Source of the DNA: Polytrichum commune
Lineage: Eukaryota > Streptophyta > Polytrichopsida > Polytrichales > Polytrichaceae
NCBI GenBank assembly: GCA_950295325.1
Contig: OX485804.1
Coordinates: 62,836,533-62,900,532 of the forward strand
Reading direction: 5' to 3'
DNA length: 64,000 nucleotides
Below, in pieces: positions 33,801-44,400 of this stretch (its first letter is position 1; each line of letters opens with the position of its first letter). The position numbers and the translations under genes are program-made. The notes under the pieces are model-generated. The model was not told the DNA's origin. It ran no database searches and saw only the letters and a program-made list of their open reading frames with translations.

Positions 33801-35806
33801 ATTGCACCCATACCCAGACCATGCCCATCAGCAGTGACCTATGCCCACCCATGCCCACCCATAGCATGACATGTGCGCACCCATGCCCACCCATGCCCAC
33901 ACATAGCATGACATGTGCCCACCCATGCCCACCCACGCCCCACCCATGCTATTCAAATTGCGCCCATGTATTCAAAAATTGTGTAATGTGTATTGTGTAA
34001 TTGTGTAATGTGTCTTGTATGATTGTGTAATTGTGCCCCACCCATGCCCACCCATGCCCACCCATTATAATATCAAACCCATGCCCACCCATGAACAATA
34101 ATATCGCAGTCATGCCCACCCATGCCCACCCATGGACAATAATATCGCAGCCATGCCCACCCATGCCCACCCATGAACAATAATATTGCACCCATGCCCA
34201 CCCAAAACCCATGGGCATGGGTGGGTATGGGCATGGGCATGGGTATGGGCACCCAATGTAGGGCTCTGGTTGTTTGTAAACAGTCTAATTTTTATCTGAA
34301 TGCTTATTTTACAGGCTATATATTGAGATGTAGGAGTTCTGGAACACATCATTATTGCTATTTTCTTTTTTCTTTTTTCTTTAATAATTTTGATTTGTTT
34401 TGTTAAGGGTTCTGTGTATATTTCTAGTCAGGCAAACGATTTCAGATTCGCGTATTCTTGCACCCACATGTGAGTTCTTTCTGCGTGACTGATGACTTTA
34501 ATTCCTTATCATCTGGGTGTTGTAATATTTGTGGTCCAGGTGGAGGGAAATTTGGCTGGTGCTGCAGATGCAATAATGCTTGACACTGAAGGATTCGTTG
34601 CAGAGACCAATGCAACCAATCTTGTGAGTTGGTCCCAAGCGTATATCTTTTACAGTACTCATCAGAAACTGTTTCTTTTGTGTTTTGTTTTTGGCTGTAT
34701 TCTGCAATTTACAGGGCTTCGTTGGATGAGAATACCAATAGCCACATGGTGATAAAACTTCCATTCAGGTTGTCCAAGAACTAAACAAGAAATATGTGCA
34801 TAAGAGGTGCATAATTATTCACTTGAAGAGAGTCTTACTGAATTTCTAAGACAATGGTATGTATACATGGCAGTTTATGGTGAAGAAGGGACGTGTTTTG
34901 ACACCTCACGCAGACTATTGTTTGCCTGGCATCACACGTGCAGCAGTATGTTCTCCCCTCATTACAGATGCACGGAAGACATGTTCATGTCAAATGAATA
35001 TTTGTATACTAGTGGAAATTTGTGGAGTCCTTAAGGTGCTATGTAGGTGTTTTACCTTTTAGCTTCCACACCTGTCTTGGCTATTTGAGCTGTATCCAAG
35101 TGATTTACTATTGTTAGCTGGAACTTTTGCACCAAAAGTCACCAGACGTTTAATTTTTCTATTGAATGAACTCCAGGTGATTAGTCTTGTGCGCAATGAA
35201 GGCTTTCCCATGGAGGAGCGGCGGATTAGTCTTACCGAGTTCCACACAGCTGATGAGGTCTGCAAACCACCTTGCTCTCATCTGCCTATTGACTTCCTTG
35301 TGATATGTCAATAATCAGTAATGTACATTTCCTATTCTTTGTTTTAGTTACCATGGTGACAACTGGTGCCCAAGAATTCAAAAGTATGAAAACAAGAATG
35401 ATACCTGGCCGTTCAGAATGGATTGACATCTCAACATATTGAACACTAACAGGTGTGGACAACTGGAACAATGGGAGAGCTTACACCGGTGAGTGGGGCA
35501 TCTGTCTGTATTATCTCTATGCAAATTCTTGCCTTGAAATCAAGGAATAATGAACCACAGCAGTATATTTTGGCTTCCAGTGTTTTGTTTTCAGTGTTGA
35601 ATACTTAATTTGCTTCAATTGTATCGGAGACTAGGTCAGTAGCACTACCTTACTGTAGGGATGATTGGACTCACCAGGTCAAGGAGATTGATGGGCGTGA
35701 GATTGGAGACGGTAAGGTGGGCCCTGTCACGAAGCACCTCCAGGGAGCTTTCACCAAGTTGGCTGAATGTGAAGGAGAACAAATCCCTTTCAGCCAAGCT
35801 TGGTAA
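27803..35806 (+). CDS. Branched-chain-amino-acid-aminotransferase-like protein with N-terminal P-loop domain
   Basis: Nineteen exons: 27803-27907, 28961-29062, 29520-29591, 29888-29977, 30105-30242, 30519-30577, 31407-31512, 31762-31938, 32079-32179, 32274-32328, 32615-32701, 33214-33265, 33379-33464, 33663-33716, 34540-34623, 34874-34945, 35177-35257, 35453-35488, 35678-35806. All phases agree and give 561 residues, the usual length of this plant family. Residues 1-240 form a sulfotransferase-like P-loop domain ([10 protein letters not shown] at 19-28). Residues from about 270 onward are a fold-type-IV PLP transaminase ([35 protein letters not shown] with the expected PLP lysine at 415, [34 protein letters not shown]). 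The family is known in plants, but its substrate is not established. The exon 5 donor is GC, not GT. No frame breaks found. Confidence 0.95.
33785..34260. repeat. ATGCCCACCC minisatellite in intron 14 of the aminotransferase-like gene
   Basis: Many copies of a 10-11-base unit CCATGCCCACC, interrupted by a 45-base segment and by repeats of AACAATAATATCGCA. The 3' end (about 34208-34250) carries the unit in reverse orientation (GGGCATGGGTGGG), so the transcript could form a long G/C-rich hairpin inside the intron. Confidence 0.85.
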
Positions 35807-36379
35807 GTGGTTCATTGGGTCCTATTCAGCTATTAATAATTGCTTGAATTGTTGCTGGTCAGATTCAAGACGTAGAGTAAATCGCTTACCAAGTTATGTA
35901 TTTATTCTGAGCTAATGCTTGGTCAACGGTCACAAATTTGCTTGTGGTTCCTGAGGGAATGACATCAGGAATAGTTTCGGTCTCCTATCACTTTACTTGT
36001 CTTGGAACTATGGATTGGTCTGATTGCCACTTCCAAAGTATAGGATGAGCTCAACTGTTTAATGAGCGTCAATAAATTCAGAATAAGGATGCCCACATTG
36101 GTTTTCATCTCGAAAACCACGGCCATACCAATGTTCTAGTATGAGACCCTAAGGCTGTCAGCTTTTCGCAGTTCAGGCTGCTCCTCTTCCAGCCATATTA
36201 TATATCGTAAATTTTTATGTATTGCTAGTGATTTTAGCTAAGGCTGTCCACAAGGTTTTCATCTCGAAAACCACGGGCATACTCGTTTCTAGCACGAGAA
36301 ACTAATGTTGGCTAGCAATCTGGTCCATTTTAAGCAAGATCTCTTAGAAGCTGCTGTCTAATGCAAGTAGGTTGTACAA
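35807..36379. other. 3' flank of the aminotransferase-like gene
   Basis: Likely 3' UTR and downstream DNA. A direct repeat around GTTTTCATCTCGAAAACCAC occurs at about 36100 and 36258. No gene seen. Confidence 0.5.
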
Positions 36380-36699
36380 TAGAGTTATCGTTTAATTTAA
36401 CCGAAGTTTTGGTTGGGAGTTGGTTGTTTTTGCATATGAAACTTTTCATGTTGAAGTTTTTGGTGAATGTTTTGAGTCGGTGTGAATGTTTGAACAAAGA
36501 ACTTTCTATATCAGTTCATTAGGGCCAAAAACATTTTGTCATGTCAAGAGGTACTAAAATGAACCGATATAGAATATTCTCCGTTCAAACCTCCACACCA
36601 ACTCCAAGCATGCACGAAAACTTAGCAAGCATGGGAAGTTTTGTATGCAAAACAACCAACTCCCGACCAGAAGTCTGGTTGGATTAAAGGATAACTCTA
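36380..36699. mobile_element. Foldback element with arms of about 150 bases
   Basis: The left arm starts TAGAGTTATCGTTTAATTTA and the right arm, read backwards, starts TAGAGTTATCCTTTAATCCA. Both run on through GGGAGTTGGTTGTTTT, GGTGTG.A.GTTTGAAC and TCTATATC.GTTCATT to a short loop. If the terminal TA is a target duplication, it is a Stowaway-like MITE; I am not certain of that. Confidence 0.75.
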
Positions 36700-39078
36700 A
36701 ATAGATGCCAAAAGTTATGGGGTGCTTCCATACCAGAATGCCACAATTTGGCAAGGTCCTTGCTAGCAATTTTTCTTTTATGGAATCCAAAAAGCTAGGC
36801 AATGAACTGAAAAGGCCTCCTCTGTGGTAGATACAAAGGCCACTTGAAATGAAAAGTCATCTCATGCAAAATTTGTTTAACATGGCTGGCAGTTGACTTT
36901 GAGTCTGCAATTAAATCTAGTTATGGTTATTCCAAAGAACAATGGAGATGGCATCAACCTCACACAAGTTGCGCGCTTCATTTCGGAACAAATTGTAAGA
37001 CACTGCCTTTGTAATCAATCAAAGTCTTTTATCAATTTGGGCCCACATGCCATACATTTGCATTGAAGGTCATCCACAACTTAAAAGCCATTGGCATGAT
37101 CATCCTCCAAAATGGCACACCTCTGTTCCCACCAATCTTCACCTGAGGTGTTCTCATGGAGACAACCTTCCTTTCCCACCTTGCACATGCAAGAGTTGAT
37201 ATAAAGACAGTTTTTGTGCATTCTTTTAATGTTGATTATGATATAAGGTACAACATTGATTTTTGCTCACGTATGGTTATATCATATCCTTTGAACATGT
37301 TATAAAAACTTTTGATTGAAAGGAACTGTTTTTCTTGTTCCATTCATGGCCTATTTCTAGACCGACAATGGTGTTAGAGAAAAATTCACTTGAGCTAGGC
37401 CTATAGTTTGTTGCCATGGCCATTCTGCCAGGGAACACTACCACAAGGCGGTTGCGGAGGCTGTTAGAAGATCGTGGTATCCTTTACACCGCATATCTGC
37501 TTCTTGAATGCGCATCAAAGATGAGAGCATTCATAAAATCACGAGCTCCTCTTCAAAAAATTGTCAGTAAATAGGCATCACCCTTCACATGCAATTGCAT
37601 AGTCCTCAAGATCAAGGCTCAAACTTAAACATTCAACATACACCATTGTTCCAAACACCTCTTGCCAACACCCTTTGTAAATGCACTTACTCAATAGATC
37701 AACCAGTATCCGCCAATGATTGCGCGAAGCACTGCAAAGCCATTGATTGATGTTTTTATTTATATATTTTTCATATAAACAAAAGCTTAAGGCATTCTTA
37801 TATCGTCAACGAGAAAGAAACAAGGTAAATGGTCAAATGTTTCATCAACCTATTTTGAAGGCAATATTTTGACTTAAAAAGAAGACAACAAATGTGACCA
37901 CCAAGCATGGCAACACCCTGGGGTGTGGACACTTCATGCCACATATGAACTAACGTACGTGTAAGAAAGGGTAAATTATTTGAGGCATTAACATACAAAT
38001 TATACATAAGGGACGGGTGCTATTTTACTCTATTGTGTACATTCTTAATTTTAAAAGCTATCAAGAAGTATGTAGTAAAGGTAGATGTACAAAAGGGGAC
38101 CCTAAGGTTTAGTAGTTTCATCCAATTCATGTTTTCATCCATTGTTGTCATATGGTAAGAGTTCTCAATGATTGTCATGTCCATTCTTGTTAGGCTTTGC
38201 ATTTGGGTTCTAGGTTCTTACAAACTAGGGGCTCTTAAAAGTGCTCATGGGATCACTTGAGTTTGCTCTCGGGATTGTGGCTAATTATTGTGCTCTTGTC
38301 TTTGTTTGTTTGGTGCAAATGTTGAGTTACATGCTATGGATGAAAAAATGTTCAATGACTTTCTCATCAGATAGTAAAAGTGAGATTTTATAAGTAAACA
38401 CTTATCTAATTTTGAGATTTATATATTGTATATGTAGTAGAGGCACTTGTTACATTAAATTTAAAATATTAGTATAAATAGATGAGCCCATTTTCTAACA
38501 TGTTGTTAGTATGAATGTACTTGTTTTTCTCTTTAAACTTCTCGTACATAGAGGGTTTAATTACATGATGACCCACACATGCCATTTACGTTTCCAATGA
38601 AGAGTCCACCCCCTAGGGCAATGCTCCACCCAACCATTGATGACTATAGAACACGATATTAAACATTATGGGACTTTAGGGTAATTTTGGGACTTTTGTG
38701 ATGTAAGTCGGGAACTCATTGAGAACCCATTGGGAGCTTATTGGGAACTCACAGGGAACATGCTGGGCAGAACACATGCGACACAAATACTGTTTGATTC
38801 CAATGGTTGTTTGCATTAGCCATTTGGGTATCCAATGACATGCAGCCACTGGGGACCTTAGTGATGGGTCCCCACTAAGTGCCATAATGGTGAGACTCAT
38901 AATCATAAATAAATTGTCATACAATATGGGAATTGCACCCACAAATGTCCTTCAATGAAACACTGGATCTATGCTGGGAGATATGTAAATTTTTCATGTT
39001 GTGCTAAGTATAAATTCTTGCAAATTGGCTGATCTGGAAGTACTCTACATTTGTACATTGGCATTCATAAACTATGAA
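36700..39078. other. Intergenic region, nothing recognised
   Basis: AT-rich sequence without a supported gene. Minus-strand frames at 37798, 38020 and 38676 are short and show no family resemblance. Confidence 0.5.
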
Positions 39079-39942
39079 TTACTGATTGGCCAAGGACTCA
39101 AAGATGTTCTCCAAATGAGGCTTGATTTCTAAAGATTGTTCCCACGTAACTTTCTCCATGAACACCAAGTCTGGGATCCTGCTCTCGATATATGCCAATT
39201 GTTGAGAGTCAAACCCAATATTTTGTGCCGCAAGCACCACCATCTCAAGGTTGTATATGCGATCGCTGAGCAACAGACACTCCGTATATCTCTCTAGAGC
39301 AGTGGTCATGGTCGTTTGTAGTCTCATAAACTTACCCATAACTTCATCAATCTCCGCAGCTAAGTAGTTAAACTCCTCATGAATTGTACGCTCTCCCATT
39401 GGGGGCTCCATCAGGCTTCTTTCCTCATCATGACGTTGTGCCAAATGACATGATTCCAACATCGCTGTGATTGGGAGGTTCTCCTCCCTATTGTCATAGA
39501 CATGGTTCACCATTGCTTCTGAATGAGGATGGAGTAGGTCATCTAAATGAGGTAGGATTTCTTGAGTGGCTTCCCACATAGTGTTCTCTATCAAGTACAA
39601 ATCTGGTACACGTTGTTGGAGGAACTCCACTTGTGGGATGGTGAGCCCTATATCAATAGTTGCATGCACCAATCTCCCAAGCATGTGTGCATCCATTCCA
39701 ACCAAGCGGCATCCTTGATATCTATCTAGCGCAGTGGTCATATTCGTTTGTAGTTGCATGAACCGTTCCGTGCAGACATCAATTTCATTGGCTAAGTTGA
39801 TAAACTCGTCGTCCATACTTCTCATTTCCATTGTAGGGTCTAACGGGCGATCCGGATCAACTGTTTGCAATCTCCGGATCCACTCCCCAAATCCAGTTGG
39901 CCGGGGAGCTGGGGAGGGGGCGGGACGCCCATCCACGACTTC
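39079..39942 (-). CDS. Terminal exon of an unrecognised protein with two internal repeats
   Basis: 287 codons plus stop. The start at 39942 is set by a good acceptor (ACAAATCAG followed by GAAGTC on the minus strand), so it is probably an exon of a larger gene. Two related segments of about 105 residues follow one another. The first contains DDEFINLANEIDVCTERFMQ, LQTNMTTALDRYQGC and MWEATQEILPHLDDLL. The second contains HEEFNYLAAEIDEVMGKFMR, LQTTMTTALERYTEC and TWEQSLEIKPHLENIF. Both look helical. I do not recognise the family. It lies downstream of the ParB/HAD gene on the same strand and may be its 3' part or a separate gene. Confidence 0.55.
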   Translation of the reverse strand, partial: EVVDGRPAPSPAPRPTGFGEWIRRLQTVDPDRPLDPTMEMRSMDDEFINLANEIDVCTERFMQLQTNMTTALDRYQGCRLVGMDAHMLGRLVHATIDIGLTIPQVEFLQQRVPDLYLIENTMWEATQEILPHLDDLLHPHSEAMVNHVYDNREENLPITAMLESCHLAQRHDEERSLMEPPMGERTIHEEFNYLAAEIDEVMGKFMRLQTTMTTALERYTECLLLSDRIYNLEMVVLAAQNIGFDSQQLAYIESRIPDLVFMEKVTWEQSLEIKPHLENIFESLANQ

Positions 39943-40039
39943 CTGATTTGTACGAACACATGTGATTAATGCAGCAACATATAAGGGCAGATTAACAGGG
40001 TCCACACATCTGTAGCTACCGTGGACGTGTTTAGGCAAG

Positions 40040-40310
40040 ACATACATGCTTTATACATTGCGACCAGTCATGCCAGTGTTTGGGCAAGACACGTAGGTTC
40101 CATACATTGGGAGCTTCCGTGTGAAGTATTGTTGCAAGACAAACAAGAACCATACATTGCGACCGGTCATCGAAGTGGTTGGGCAAGACAAATAGGTTCC
40201 ATACATTGGGAGCTTCCGTGTGAAGTATTGTTGCAAGACAAACAGGAACCATACATTGGGAGCAATCATGCACTTGCGATTGAAGGACAAATAAGTTCCA
40301 TACATTGGGA
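40040..40310. repeat. Tandem repeat with CCATACATTGGGAGC words
   Basis: Two long units of about 118 bases (TTGGGCAAGACA..TAGGTTCCATACATTGGGAG, then CTTCCGTGTGAAGTATTGTT) are followed by a partial third. Inside each, the word AACCATACATTG recurs at about half the period. It lies in the probable intron upstream of the 39079-39942 exon. Confidence 0.8.
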
Positions 40311-40519
40311 GCATGGTTGACATCTGTACCGACTTGGCGGAAAACAATGCATTGGGTAGTGGAAGTGTTTGGCCACCTTGTATATATCAAGTATTCCATT
40401 AACAACTGGGTACAATATGTATTCCCGCACACATTTGACACATGATGGTTCAACTTCTAGCATATTTAGGGTACAAACGGAAGATTTGTCCATCACAGGG
40501 AAGGCTCCCCTTTAGGGCA

Positions 40520-40937
40520 TCTAAGGTGAGGCTAACCATTGGCGGACCGGGTTGAGGGGGTGTGATGTTGGCAAGGTCAACCAATCCAGCCTGCAATAGA
40601 TGGACACCTCTTGAATTAGGGCATCGTGACTCGATAAGGGCAATTTGATGCTCGCGGGTAGCAAGGGGTCGGGGGGGGGGGGGTCATATTGACGTCAGCA
40701 ACCTGCGCGTTCAAAACAATCATTGGTACTGTGGTAGTGACGGGTTGTGGGTCATATGTTTTGCCAATGCTCGCCAATCCAGCACGCAACATTTGAACAA
40801 CCCTTGAATTAGGGCCCCTTGATTCAATAAGAGAAATTTGGTACTCGCGTGTAGAGGTGGAGCGTACGATGGGCAACGTATCAGAAGGGGGTGCAGACTC
40901 TTCCACTGCGGGTTCCATGTTGAGATCAACACCCTGC
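40520..40937 (-). CDS. Possible coding exon with a tandem 60-residue unit, unrecognised
   Basis: On the minus strand, TREYQISLIESRGPNSRVVQ followed by MLRAGLASI, and then TREHQIALIESRCPNSRGVH followed by LLQAGLVDL, show a tandemly duplicated unit. The two units are not in one reading frame and are separated by a long homopolymer run (plus 40671-40683), so this is either decayed or mis-modelled. An acceptor-like GTGCAG precedes GGTGTTGATCTC at the 5' side. No family recognised. Confidence 0.4.
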
Positions 40938-41485
40938 ACGGTGACAAAGGGACAAGCAGGCTCTGATTTACTAATTTACATTTTTGTCGCCATACATACA
41001 TATGATTTGCAACTGAGCCTGATTTTATGCCCCACACACTGGTGCAGCTGAAGCACAATTCCATACACATTCACGAAAATTTATACAAATGAGCCTCAAT
41101 TGGAAATGAAATGTGTGTTTGATATTACAATAACATGTACACAATAACATTGTCAAAGTCTGAAATAACTTAAAATTACCATAGGGGATCCATGAGTCCA
41201 TTGCGAGTGGTGCAAGTGGTCTTCAGAGTGACAGGTCTTCACTGGTGGCATCTCCAATGTCTTGCTCGATTGTGAAATGTGTTTCGCCGCGATTAGACTG
41301 CGTGAATGCCCCGATGTCGGGCAAACAAAAGCAGAGGGCGTGGAACTGGAAGGTGTGTACCCAGCAGGAGGAAACTGGAGATACCATAAAATACAATGTT
41401 ACATGCCATACAACACTACTTATTTAGTTCCTACTTCTAGTGGAGCGAGTTCTAGAGGTTGCAACTCAAGGTCCATTGAACCTAC

Positions 41486-44400
41486 TTATTTAGGTACTAT
41501 TTCCATTGGCTTGAGTTCTACGGGTTGCAACTCGGGTCCATTGAACTTGTTGGATTGCATAACTGCCATCTTGACTGCATCGTTATGCGGTATAGGTTGT
41601 TGCCCAAATCTATGTCTGACCACAAAATCGCGTGTGTCAGACATTGGTGAGTAGTACAATGATTCAAAGAAAGGGAGGAGAACCTTCATCATGTCTGCGT
41701 CATGGACCCGATTATTTGTGAACGAATTCGGAAATATACCACACTCGTCCGGATTGCAAACAGATTTGTAAGGGCAATCATCTACTAGAATGGTGTTTGA
41801 CTCTGCAGCTGTAATCCTCCCAGAATCGAAAGATATAGGTGGCCACCAAAACTTCCTGACCAAACTCTTCAAAAACAATGGAGCTGTTGGCTTCAAAGGG
41901 TTCGTCACGACATTGCCCCACATGTCCTTGAATGTGGTGCAATCCTCTTGGCCAAGTACTAAAGTTGGTTTTGGCAGCCCAGCAAATAGATACTCCACCA
42001 CAAGGTCGACAGTTGATTTTTTCATGGATGACCATATGCAAAGATGAAACATTGTGGACATCCGGTACCAAAACACCTTGTATCCCAATCTAGGGAGGAC
42101 AACCTTGGGCCCTACCAAGGCAGGAAGTTTGTCCGCCGCACGATCGTGCATTACCCAAGTGGGGACAGTCCCCATATTGCTGTGACGGGGGGTACAGTGG
42201 CAAAATATGCCGTTTAAATCGAACACCACAATGAACCTCTTGGCGGGCAATGCAGCAGGCGCCTGCCGACAAGAATCCAATGTGAGATTCTGAAATTTGC
42301 TAAAATGAACTAAACAAAGAATGACCTTGCAAATCTACGCATGATAGAACAGACCATTAATGACTTGATTGTGCTGATTTGTAATCCACGTGTGGTATGC
42401 GAGACGTATGGGCGAACTCGAACGTGCATGGATTTATGGGCCCGGACCAATACCTCGTAGTGTATCGGATTGAATTCCCATCGAGCAGAGTACCCTAAGG
42501 AAGGATCTTCAGGATACTTAGACATTAGTCTTTTAGCACACGCAATTCCCATCTCCCTTGTGAATACGCGGATAGGCCTATTGACCTTTGGGTAGGTGTC
42601 ATCGTAAACAAAGAGCTTATCATAGACAATGCGTTTTGGTATAGGCGCATCCACAGGCGTTATCGAGTGTTGTGGATCCTGAACCCAAAACTACGCGACG
42701 ATGAATTAAAGAGAAGTGAAAACGTTGAAATAGGAATATGTAAATCAAAACTAATAACATTGAGTCCGGGATGGAGGAAACTTACATTAACATGACTAGG
42801 CACCACTTTGGCAAGAGCGGCACGCCGTTTGTCCTCATCTTGATTGTTGTGCATCGTCCGGAAATCGTGGGCATCGGTGTTGTCGAATACGGGGTGGGGA
42901 GCCTTGTCGCCGCGTGGCCAACGTGTCAAATACCTCTTCACTGCTTGTGGGGCATTTTTAGTGGCTTCTGGACTGTGGCAGTCCAACGGGATGATATTGA
43001 CGGCACTCGACGATGCCTGCACCTCCGGAGGAATCTCTGTATTACCAACCACTACGGCGAGATTTGATACTTTGTCGACGACAGCTAGTGTTGGCTGGAC
43101 AGACTCCAGCTCGGAGGGCCTAAGTGGAGGCTCAGTACAATGTGCCACTGGGAGGACACAGTCCGTCCCACCAGTTGGTAAGATTTTCGTCCGCGGTGAT
43201 CGTATTGGCGATAATGGACTATCACTCATAGTGATGATTGATGGCACATCTTGACTGGGAGAGGGGTCTAAGTCTGTAGGTGGAGCACGCTTCTGCACCG
43301 TTGCTGTCGTTGCGTTTAGGGGACCCATAACGGGCGAGAGTGGCATGGGATCGTCGTTGATAGTAGGCGACGTTCGAGGAGACAATGTTGCAAAGTGTGG
43401 TTGATCCACTTGTTCTGGGTTCTGCAAGGAAGCCTGTGAATTGCAAGACATCATTAAAGACACCTGAATGCAAAATAGATACTACATGTCCAAGCCAAAA
43501 GATTATACTTTATTTATAATAAATTGTGGCACATATGGCCTCATCTTCCCACAAGGGATGAATTCTACATTATCCTATCTAAATGTATTGAAGAAATAGG
43601 CGTCCTAGTCGACAAGAGGCTTCAAGATGCCGCGCCGTCTCCGACCTGGATCAAACATCCAGGTGGAGATTCAGTCACTTGAACAGGGTCAAAAGAAAGT
43701 AATTAAAATGAGACGGGGTTTGAATACTTACATTGGCCTCTTCGTCGTCGGGGGTGTCCTCGGTTGCAGGTTCAGCTTCCATATGCGTGGCTCCATCCAC
43801 GCGATCCACCTCCATTCCTTGGACGCCAACCTCCACTTGTGTGATATCCCTCTCGATCTCGGCAGCTCCGACGGCGACTTCCACTGTAGGGGCTGGTTGC
43901 GGCACCGGCTGAGGGGTCTGTTGCCGAGCAAAGCTCATTGCTTCTTGGAGCAAGCCCGATAGCATGGTGGGCAGTGTTCTGTTCATGATGCCCACGATTT
44001 TCTCCTCCACCCACGTCTCTGTAATCGCGGGCTCTTGAGACCGTGTACTATGTCTCTTCGACTGCCGGTCTTTGTGTTTCCCTCGCTTGGAAGCCTTGGG
44101 TTTCGGTGGACTAGGGGGTGGGATATCTTCGCCGCTCTCATGGCGATGTGGTGGCGACGGTGGTCCTGAGGTGGTTGGAAGATCGGGTGCGGGTGTGCCC
44201 ACAACGTATTCGGTTGTGTTTTCTTCGACAGGGGCCTCGCGGTCGGCCTCTTCCCCTTCAGTAGGGTCTTCCGCTACGGCCTCATCAGGGTCCTCCTCGT
44301 GGACCTCAATTTCCTCCTCCACGCCCTCGTGTTCGTCCCTGCCATCATCATCATCATCGTCATCGTGGGTGTCCGCCTATTCAACCTCCTGATGTGGTTC

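Noticed and set aside
33697-34352. Several open frames rich in GWAWVGM or CPPMPTHS
   Set aside because: Translations of the intronic ATGCCCACCC minisatellite.
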